DNA of 49,811 nt, taken from contig CAZMVU010000010.1 of assembly GCA_964569295.1 (NCBI GenBank), forward strand, positions 1-49,811. The letters are read 5' to 3'. This DNA comes from CAZMVU01 sp964569295 (GTDB lineage: Bacteria > Hydrogenedentota > Hydrogenedentia > Hydrogenedentales > JAGMZX01). Shown here in pieces: positions 43,461-49,811 of the stretch (its first letter is position 1; each line of letters starts with the position of its first letter). Made by a program: the position numbers and the translations under genes. A model generated the notes under the pieces. It saw only the letters and a program-made list of their open reading frames with translations. It had not been told where the DNA came from and made no database searches.

Positions 43461-44663
43461 GTGAAGAGGTCCATGAAACAAGACGCGAAAACACAAGACA
43501 CGAATTTCCCGCGCGCCATCCGCAAGCTGGGCCGTGTGATGCCGCTGGTCCTCGCCGCTGTCCTGCTGACGGGGATGTCGGTCGTTGTCAATCCCTATGC
43601 AAATGTGGACTGGGACCGTGTTGAACAGCACAAGGCAAACCTGCACACGCACACGACCCAGAGCGACGGGCGTATCCCCCCGCACGAGGTCGTGGATGAA
43701 TACAAGGCGCGCGGCTACAGCATCCTTGCCGTGACCGACCACAATCTCTGCACGTGGCCCTGGACGGAATTCGCTTCGCTGGAGCGCAAAGGACGGGCGT
43801 TTCTTGGCGATCGGGCAAAGGAAAAGAATGCGGAAGAGGAGGATGCGGCGAAGAAAGAAGCGCGTGAATCCAAAGCGCCGGAAGTGCCCGCGTACGAAAA
43901 CCGCGATCCCGAGGCGTTGGGTATGCTGGCTGTGCCCGGCAATGAGCCGTCGCGCCATCACCATATGGGCACTTATTTCATTGACTATGAGACAAGATCG
44001 AACGACTTGGAGCAGACGCTTGCCGAGGTGGGTGAAGCGGGTGGGCTGGCCATGCTGTTTCATCCCGAGCGGTATTGGAGCAAGGACGCGGATGGTGAGA
44101 TTACGCCAGAGATCGTCGATCGCTACATTACGCTGTTCCGCGACTATGACCATCTATTCGGCATGGAAATCATTAACCAGGGGCAGCGTTACAAGAATGA
44201 CATTGCGCTGTGGGACCATGTGCTGGCGGAATCCATGCCGGCACTTCCCGTGTGGGGGTATGCCAATGACGACATGCATGGCATAAGCGCTTTGGGCCGT
44301 GACTCGAACATGTTTTTGCTCACGGCGCTCACGGAGGAAGAGCTTCGCGCGGCCATGCTGACGGGGCGCTCGTACATCCGCAGCGTAAGTACCCATGAAC
44401 GAGCCGACCGCGACATGGCACAGACGCCGATTGTGCAAACTATCCGCCATGATGAAGAAGCGGGGACGATCACCATCACGGCCGAATCGGGCGGGAAACC
44501 GTTGCCCGAAGACCGGTACAACTGGATATCCGATGGAGAGGCCGTGCATACCGGTCCCACCTTGGACTACAAGAACACCGGCGGACTCGGCAGTTATGTG
44601 CGCGCAGAAATGCGTGGCGATGGCGGCACGGCCTTCACCAATCCCTTCGGCCTGGCGCGCTGA
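43461..44663 (+). CDS. Anchored PHP-domain phosphoesterase
   Basis: The 400-residue product has an N-terminal membrane segment (about 27-44), then a PHP metal-dependent phosphoesterase domain: LHTHTTQSDG (H62, H64, D69), AVTDHN (D93, H94), PGNEPS, LFHPER and NDDMHG supply the expected ligands. A charged insertion (KEKNAEEEDAAKKEARESK) at about 115-135 lies in the domain. A small beta domain ends the protein. It may act on phosphorylated sugars in the periplasm; the substrate is unknown. The GTG at 43461 has AAGGAG upstream; ATG 43473 is an alternative. It ends the sulfatase-kinase-propeller run. Confidence 0.85.
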   Translation: MKRSMKQDAKTQDTNFPRAIRKLGRVMPLVLAAVLLTGMSVVVNPYANVDWDRVEQHKANLHTHTTQSDGRIPPHEVVDEYKARGYSILAVTDHNLCTWPWTEFASLERKGRAFLGDRAKEKNAEEEDAAKKEARESKAPEVPAYENRDPEALGMLAVPGNEPSRHHHMGTYFIDYETRSNDLEQTLAEVGEAGGLAMLFHPERYWSKDADGEITPEIVDRYITLFRDYDHLFGMEIINQGQRYKNDIALWDHVLAESMPALPVWGYANDDMHGISALGRDSNMFLLTALTEEELRAAMLTGRSYIRSVSTHERADRDMAQTPIVQTIRHDEEAGTITITAESGGKPLPEDRYNWISDGEAVHTGPTLDYKNTGGLGSYVRAEMRGDGGTAFTNPFGLAR

Positions 44664-44723
44664 AACCGGGTTCCTTGTGCCCGTGTCTTCTCGTGTAGTA
44701 CCGTCGCATTTTCAACCAAGTTT

Positions 44724-44746
44724 GGCCGCCGGAGGGACTGGCGGCC
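44724..44746. promoter_or_regulatory. Hairpin upstream of the Gfo/Idh/MocA gene
   Basis: GGCCGCC (44724-44730) and GGCGGCC (44740-44746) form a perfect 7-base stem around a 9-base loop with a GGAGGG sequence, ending 19 bases before the ATG at 44766. It could be a leader structure or, for the PHP gene, a terminator without a T tract. Confidence 0.3.
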
Positions 44747-44765
44747 GTGACACAGGGTAAGCGCA

Positions 44766-46034
44766 ATGGAAAAGAAACAAGCCGTTTCCCGCCGGGGGTT
44801 CATAAAGCAGGCCGCCGCATCGGCCGGGGCGTTCATGATTGTGCCGCGCCACGTAATCGGCGGGGCAGGATTTACCGCGCCCAGCGAGACGATTACCCGC
44901 GCGGTTATCGGCGTAGGCGGCATGGGCAGGGGCCACCTCGGTTACAACATCGGCAAGCTGCTCGCCGTGTGCGACGTGGACACGAACCACCTGAAGATAG
45001 CCCTCGGCCAGGTGGACAAGGACGTGAAAGGTTACACGGACTTCCGCGAGGTGCTCGCCCGCGAGGATATTGACGTGGTCCATGTGCCCACGCCGCCGCA
45101 TTGGCACGCCCTTATCAGCGTGGCTGCGGCCGAGGCCGGCAAGGATATCTGGTGCGAGAAGCCCATGACCCGCACCATCGGCGAAGGAAAGAAGGTGGTC
45201 GAGGCCGTGCAGCGGCACGGGCGGATTTTCCGGCTGAACACCTGGTTCCGTTTTCGTGCCGATTTCTATGGGTTCGGCACGACTGTGGCGCCCATCAAGA
45301 AGGCAGTCGACAGCGGCATGCTCGGCTGGCCGCTAAAGGTGGTGGTGAGCCAGCACACCGGCTTCAATTGGAAGTTTCAATGGTCTGGCAAGACCGACCT
45401 CACGCCGCAGTCCGTCCCGGACAACCTCGACTACGACTTCTGGCTCGGGCCTGCACCGTACAAGCCGTACCATGAACACCGCACGCACAAGACCTTCCGC
45501 GGTTATTGGGACTATGACGGCGGCGGTCTCGGCGATATGGGCCAGCACTACCTGGACCCGGTCCAGTATTTCCTGCGCAAGGACGATACCAGCCCCACGG
45601 AGATCGAGGTCGATGCACCCCAGCAGCACCCGGATGCCTGCAGCTCGTGGCGGCGCGTGGTGTTGCGCTATGACGACGGCTGCGAGATTATTCTCGACGG
45701 CGAAGGCACGTACGAGGGCCCGTACATCGAGGGGCCGGAAGGCAAGTTGTTCCGTGGGTTCACCTCGGATATCCCGGATTTCGAGCGCAAGCTCGCCCAG
45801 TTCGCGGATCCGGCGCCGCAGGTGACCAGCTTCGGTGACGCCGTGCGCGAGCGCAAGAAATTCGCGCTGAACGAGGCCAATGGCCACCGCTCGTGTACGC
45901 TCGTGAACCTTGCCAAGATCGCCATTCGCCTGGGCCGTAACCTCAAGTTTGACCCCGTGACCCAGCAGTTCATCGGCGACGAAGGCGCGAACCGGCTCAT
46001 CGACCAGCCCATGCGCGCACCGTGGGTGATGTAA
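44766..46034 (+). CDS. Tat-exported Gfo/Idh/MocA oxidoreductase
   Basis: The 422-residue product begins with SRRGFIKQAAASAG, a twin-arginine signal, so the enzyme is expected outside the cytoplasm. The Rossmann motif VIGVGGMGRGHLG lies at about 45-57, the conserved DIDVVHVPTPPHWH follows, and EKPM (WCEKPM) gives the family lysine. GGGLGDMGQHYLD in the C-terminal domain is a His-containing segment typical of this class. Such enzymes oxidise sugars at C3 in 3-keto pathways with NAD(P) or bound cofactor. The HEAT/DUF1080 gene starts 26 bases later, and this pairing is known from 3-keto-sugar degradation loci. Confidence 0.9.
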   Translation: MEKKQAVSRRGFIKQAAASAGAFMIVPRHVIGGAGFTAPSETITRAVIGVGGMGRGHLGYNIGKLLAVCDVDTNHLKIALGQVDKDVKGYTDFREVLAREDIDVVHVPTPPHWHALISVAAAEAGKDIWCEKPMTRTIGEGKKVVEAVQRHGRIFRLNTWFRFRADFYGFGTTVAPIKKAVDSGMLGWPLKVVVSQHTGFNWKFQWSGKTDLTPQSVPDNLDYDFWLGPAPYKPYHEHRTHKTFRGYWDYDGGGLGDMGQHYLDPVQYFLRKDDTSPTEIEVDAPQQHPDACSSWRRVVLRYDDGCEIILDGEGTYEGPYIEGPEGKLFRGFTSDIPDFERKLAQFADPAPQVTSFGDAVRERKKFALNEANGHRSCTLVNLAKIAIRLGRNLKFDPVTQQFIGDEGANRLIDQPMRAPWVM

Positions 46035-46060
46035 TGCGGAATCACGAAGGAGTTGCTCCG

Positions 46061-48808
46061 ATGCGTATTGTTGTTGCTGCTATGCTCGCGTTGGCCATGA
46101 CGCTCACCGCCACCGCGCAACCCGCCGTTGATGACCTGCTCGCGAAGTACCCGGCGCAAACCACGGCACAGGGTGAGCAACTCGCCCGTGATGTCATCGC
46201 AGCGGGACCAAAAACCATCCAAGCCGTGTGCGAGCGCATCGCACCCATGGGCGAAAGCGACGACAACGCCGCACGCCATGCCATCAGCGGGGCGGCGAAG
46301 TACGTTGTCACGGGAGATCGAGAAGACGAACGTGCCACGCTCGAGAAGGCATTGCTGGCGGCCATCGAGGCCGTTGACAGCCCCGAAGTGGCCGCGTTCT
46401 TTATCCGCCAGATCGAGCTCATGGGGACAAATGCGAGTGTGGAAAGGTTGGCGAAGCGGCTGGACCATGAACAGCTCGCTTTGCCCGCCGCACAGGCGCT
46501 CACCGGCATCGGCACGCAAGCGGCCGCCAAGGCACTGGCCGACGGCCTGCCCAGTGCGGAAGGTCTGCCGCGCATCGGCATTGTCAACGCGCTCGGATCG
46601 CTCACCCATGAAAACGCGGCCGATGCCATTGCCGCACATGCCAACGCGGACGATCCGGACCTGCGCCTCGCCGTGTGGGATGCCCTGGCGAAGACCGGCC
46701 GCGCGGAGGATGCGCAGGTATTCATCGAAGCCATTGGTAAGGAAAAGGGTTACGCCCAGCAGCGCGTGTTCGGCGCCGCCCTGGCCCACGCGCGAACCCT
46801 TGCCGAAAAGGGCAACGCGGAAGCGGCCGCAGGATTGGCCAACAAGCTCTACGCAGGCACCGATGTACCCGAGCCGGTGCCGGCCCATGTCCGGCTGGGT
46901 GCGTTTCATCTCGTGCTGGGTATTGTGCCGGAAAGTGACTTGAAGGATATCATTCTGGATGCCGCGGCACTCGAAGATCCCATGCTTCGCCGCGATGCAC
47001 TGCGAGAAGCCATCCCCCACATGGACCGTGACATGATCTACGCGCTGTTTGACGCGCTCCCCGATCTACCAGTCCCCAACCAGGTGGATGTCGTAACCGC
47101 CCTTGGGGCCACGGAAGCGCGTGCCGCCCGCAACCAACTCATGGATTTGCTGGATAACGAACACGCCGGTGTGCGCCTTGCTGCTATTGCCGCCTTGCCG
47201 AACTATGGTGGCGGCCGTGTGGCGGAGGCGCTGCTCGCGCGTTTTCAGGCTGCCACCGATGCAGAAGAACTCGGAGCGCTGCACGAGGCTTTCCTGTGCT
47301 TCCATGCCGGGGACGTGGCGCCAGACCTTGCCGGGATGATTGACAGTCTCGCCCCTGAAAAGCAGGTCACGGCGCTTGAAGTGCTCGCAGCGAAGCGTGC
47401 GCAAGAGCAGGCCGAGGCGGTGCTTGCTGTGGCCGATGCGGAGAACAACGACGTGCGCCTTGCCGCGCAGGATGCGCTATCCGAAGTCGCCACGCCCGCA
47501 CAGGCCGATCCAATGATCACGCTGCTGCTCGAGGAAGAGGAAACGAAAGGCCAGCGTCACTTGCAGGACGCCATCGTGGCTGCGGCCGCACAAATGGAGG
47601 ACGGCGAAGAACGCGCCGCGCCCGTCATCGGCAGGTTGCGCGGCCAGTCCGGTGCGCAGCGGGCGTTGCTGATCGAGGTCTTGCCGCGCATCGCGGGCAA
47701 ACCGGCCTACGAACAGATTATGGCCGACATCGAGAGCGAAGATGAGACGGTGCGCGCGGCGGCCATCGGCGCGCTGGCCGGCTGGCCGAAATTCACTGCG
47801 ACCGATGACATTTTCGCGCTGGCGAAGCAAGTCGAGAAAGATACCTGCCGCGAGACGCTGCTCAAAGGCTACGTGCGCCTGGTGAGCGATTCGAGCCGGT
47901 CCGAAGGCAAGAAGGTGCAGCTACTGGGGGAGGCGCTTGATATAGCGCAGACCAACGGTGAGAAGCAGTTGTTTATTCCGGCGCTCACGAACCTGCGCAC
48001 CATCGGCTCGCTGCAACTACTCACGCGCCTTGCAAAGGACGACGCCCTCCGCCGCGGCGCCGTGTCGGCTGCGGTACAGGTGGCCCTTCCGCGCGACGAC
48101 AAGGATCCGGGGCTGCGGTCTGCGTATGTGGCCAAAGTGCTCGATGATCTGCTGGCGCACATCGACGACGAAGATACCCGCAAGAAGGTACAGGCCCACA
48201 TCGACAAAATGCCCCAGCCGGATGCGGAAGGCTTTGTCCCGCTGTTCAACGGCAAAGACCTCACCGGTTGGGTCGGCGCGGTCAACGGCCACGAGGTGCA
48301 GGACGGTGTGCTCGCCGCCACGGAAACAAACCGCGGCAACCTCTACACCGACCTCACGTTCAGCGACTTTATTCTCCGGTTCGACTTCAAATTGACGGAA
48401 GGGGCCAACAACGGCCTCGGCGTGCGCACGCCGCTCTACGGCCACGCCGCGTACGACGGCATGGAGCTGCAAATCATCGACAACAGCGCGCATCCGGACC
48501 TCAAGCCGTACCAGTACCACGGTTCCATTTATGGCGTCGTGCCTGCGGAGCGCGGTGCGCTGAAAGCGCCGGGCGAATGGAATACGCAGGAGGTGCGCGC
48601 GCAGGGCCCGAAGATCACGGTTGTCGTGAATGGCGAGACCATCGTCGACGCCGATCTCGAGGTCTGGCGTGACAAGCCTACGCCTGATGACAAGGACCAC
48701 CCTGGCCTGCACAACACATCCGGCCACCTTGCTTTACTGGGGCACGGCTCCCGCGTCGAATTCCGCAATATCCGCATCAAGGAGATCGAAGACAGTGACA
48801 GTTCCTGA
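46061..48808 (+). CDS. Exported HEAT-repeat protein with C-terminal DUF1080
   Basis: The 915-residue product has a signal peptide ending TLTATAQPA. Residues about 30-710 are helical repeats of the HEAT/ARM type. The last 190 residues form a DUF1080 (3-keto-disaccharide hydrolase) domain with EGFVPLFNGKDLTGW, RFDFKLTEGANNGLGVRTP, GMELQIIDN and a final VEFRNIRIKEI strand. Some DUF1080 proteins hydrolyse 3-keto-glycosides. The start is ATG 46061 with AAGGAG 9 bases upstream; ATG 46034 and GTG 46022 are in frame but overlap the preceding stop or lack a site. It is probably transcribed with the oxidoreductase that makes the keto-sugar. Confidence 0.9.
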   Translation: MRIVVAAMLALAMTLTATAQPAVDDLLAKYPAQTTAQGEQLARDVIAAGPKTIQAVCERIAPMGESDDNAARHAISGAAKYVVTGDREDERATLEKALLAAIEAVDSPEVAAFFIRQIELMGTNASVERLAKRLDHEQLALPAAQALTGIGTQAAAKALADGLPSAEGLPRIGIVNALGSLTHENAADAIAAHANADDPDLRLAVWDALAKTGRAEDAQVFIEAIGKEKGYAQQRVFGAALAHARTLAEKGNAEAAAGLANKLYAGTDVPEPVPAHVRLGAFHLVLGIVPESDLKDIILDAAALEDPMLRRDALREAIPHMDRDMIYALFDALPDLPVPNQVDVVTALGATEARAARNQLMDLLDNEHAGVRLAAIAALPNYGGGRVAEALLARFQAATDAEELGALHEAFLCFHAGDVAPDLAGMIDSLAPEKQVTALEVLAAKRAQEQAEAVLAVADAENNDVRLAAQDALSEVATPAQADPMITLLLEEEETKGQRHLQDAIVAAAAQMEDGEERAAPVIGRLRGQSGAQRALLIEVLPRIAGKPAYEQIMADIESEDETVRAAAIGALAGWPKFTATDDIFALAKQVEKDTCRETLLKGYVRLVSDSSRSEGKKVQLLGEALDIAQTNGEKQLFIPALTNLRTIGSLQLLTRLAKDDALRRGAVSAAVQVALPRDDKDPGLRSAYVAKVLDDLLAHIDDEDTRKKVQAHIDKMPQPDAEGFVPLFNGKDLTGWVGAVNGHEVQDGVLAATETNRGNLYTDLTFSDFILRFDFKLTEGANNGLGVRTPLYGHAAYDGMELQIIDNSAHPDLKPYQYHGSIYGVVPAERGALKAPGEWNTQEVRAQGPKITVVVNGETIVDADLEVWRDKPTPDDKDHPGLHNTSGHLALLGHGSRVEFRNIRIKEIEDSDSS

Positions 48809-48897
48809 CAGGGGGGGATGTGGTACGGCGCGTTGTGTGGCATAGTGCCGCCGTTGTGCGCGTGCCAGAAGATGGCAGGGGGAAAGGTGCCCGATGA

Positions 48898-49811
48898 ATG
48901 CCTGAGCGCAGAGACAAGTCATCGCACGCGCCGCAACGCAGAGAGCGTGAAATGGAGCTGGCGCACCTGCGTGCCGCTTTGGCGTTGCGCGAACAGGCGC
49001 TGGAGTATTGTCTCGAGGGTATCACCATCGCCGATTGCAGCCAGCCGGACTTACCCCTCATTTATGTAAATCGTGGCTTCGAGCGCCTTACCGGGTACAG
49101 CCGCGAGGAAGTCCTCGGCAGAAACTGCCGTTTCCTGCAAGGTCCCGCTACTGCCTCGGACGCCCTGGATACTATTCGGAAGGCTATTGAAAAGGGGGCG
49201 GCCTGCACGGTGGAATTGCTGAACCACCGAAAGGACGGCGCCACCTTCTGGAACCGGCTCGCCCTTACGCCGCTCCGCGATGACAAGGGCGTGCTTACCC
49301 ATTACGTCGGCATACAGTCTGATGTCAGTGAACGGGTTCGCGCGCAAGAGGAACTGCGCGCGGCCTATGCGGAAATGGCCCGCAGCCTGCACGCGGCGGC
49401 GAAGGTGCAACAAGCGCTTCTGCCAGCGTCTTCCCCCGTGGCCGATCCCTTGCGCGTTGCGTGGCGGTTCCGGCCCTGCGAGGCCTTGGCCGGCGATATC
49501 CTCAATGTTTTTTCCCTCGACGATACCCATGTGGGTGTGTACTTGCTGGATGTTACCGGCCATGGCGCGCCCGCGGCCCTGCTGGCCGTGTCCGTGAGCC
49601 AGCTACTGGCACCCGAAGCGCGCACCTCGTCCCTTGTCCGCGAACTCACCACAGCGGCCGGGGATCGCATTGTGCCGCCGGCGGAAGTGGCGGGCCGCCT
49701 TAATACGCGCTTTACCTGGGATACCAACCGTGGACAGTTCTTCACCCTCATCTACGGCGTATTGGATACCCAAAGACTCAGCTTCGAATACGTTTGCGCG
49801 GGCCATCCGCC
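48898..49811 (+). CDS. LOV blue-light receptor fused to SpoIIE-type phosphatase (partial)
   Basis: The first 304 residues are present; the gene runs off the window. After a coiled-coil-like basic N-terminus (about 1-35), a complete LOV domain (about 38-147) follows: GRNCRFLQG with the photoactive cysteine C77, the flavin contacts N76, R78 and Q81, N109 (LLNHRKDG), N119 (FWNRL) and Q140 (GIQSDV). A short helical linker leads to a PP2C-type SpoIIE domain with LAGDILNVF, D218 in DVTGHG and the APAALL helix. In related proteins blue light forms a flavin-Cys adduct and changes phosphatase activity towards an anti-sigma-factor antagonist. The ATG at 48898 has AAGGTG upstream. No partner gene is visible. 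Confidence 0.92.
   Translation, partial: MPERRDKSSHAPQRREREMELAHLRAALALREQALEYCLEGITIADCSQPDLPLIYVNRGFERLTGYSREEVLGRNCRFLQGPATASDALDTIRKAIEKGAACTVELLNHRKDGATFWNRLALTPLRDDKGVLTHYVGIQSDVSERVRAQEELRAAYAEMARSLHAAAKVQQALLPASSPVADPLRVAWRFRPCEALAGDILNVFSLDDTHVGVYLLDVTGHGAPAALLAVSVSQLLAPEARTSSLVRELTTAAGDRIVPPAEVAGRLNTRFTWDTNRGQFFTLIYGVLDTQRLSFEYVCAGHP

Noticed and set aside
1..49811. CRISPR arrays, tRNA and rRNA genes
   Set aside because: I found no regularly spaced repeats of 24-40 bases and no tRNA-like TTCGA/T-arm cloverleaf pattern or rRNA-like conserved stretch by reading; a dedicated search tool was not available.

Overview
The window is a high-GC bacterial chromosome segment, about 60% G+C by eye, with 36 or 37 coding regions supported from sequence and no tRNA, rRNA or CRISPR array seen. 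The gene content suggests an environmental, Gram-negative, FtsZ-dividing member of the Planctomycetes/Verrucomicrobia/Lentisphaerae/Hydrogenedentes-like lineages. The signs are many Tat-exported carbohydrate-active proteins, Gfo/Idh/MocA plus DUF1080 genes, two sulfatase-fold enzymes, lipoprotein N-acyltransferase and ExbB/ExbD. FtsZ and MurC argue against a typical planctomycete. Candidatus Hydrogenedentes is my best guess, but it is an inference from gene repertoire, not from a marker gene comparison.

Layout. 1-3184: a secreted Asp-box (sialidase-like) protein on the minus strand, then a 515-base gap with a probable transposase remnant. 3185-10652: envelope and housekeeping genes on the plus strand (lnt, murJ, an exported protein of unknown function, ubiB, ispE). 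10769-17670: a Tat-exported sulfatase facing a minus-strand block (zwf, pgl and an exported hydroxypyruvate-isomerase-like protein), then a frameshifted gene remnant and a GMC oxidoreductase. 17671-25085: a 575-base gap with REP-like sequence, an exported sialidase overlapping a Tat-exported TIM-barrel-like protein, a zinc phospholipase C/P1-nuclease-like protein, a HAD phosphatase, apt and a ceramidase-like protein. 25200-26119: an LRAT-like thiol acyltransferase/hydrolase and a TerB-like protein. 26271-31157: murC-ftsQ-ftsZ-pilT, tightly packed and lacking ftsA. 31274-33274: an exported alpha/beta hydrolase.

33396-38773 is an overlapping four-gene operon: ExbB, ExbD, a 777-residue TPR protein and a membrane-anchored VWA protein in the place where TonB or TolA would be expected. 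38999-44663 is a tight run of a sulfatase-like hydrolase, a large galactokinase-like kinase, an oligogalacturonate-lyase-like propeller, a possible 57-codon ORF and an anchored PHP phosphoesterase. 44766-48808 pairs a Tat-exported Gfo/Idh/MocA oxidoreductase with a HEAT-repeat/DUF1080 fusion. The right edge (48898 onward) holds the start of a LOV blue-light receptor fused to a SpoIIE/PP2C phosphatase; it is cut by the window end.

Together the genes describe a cell that builds a normal peptidoglycan and lipoprotein envelope, scavenges complex glycans and lipids outside the cytoplasm, has an unusual energised envelope complex (ExbBD-TPR-VWA), and senses blue light. The strongest leads are the LOV-phosphatase, the ExbBD-TPR-VWA operon and the zinc-PLC-like protein whose predicted mature N-terminus is tryptophan.
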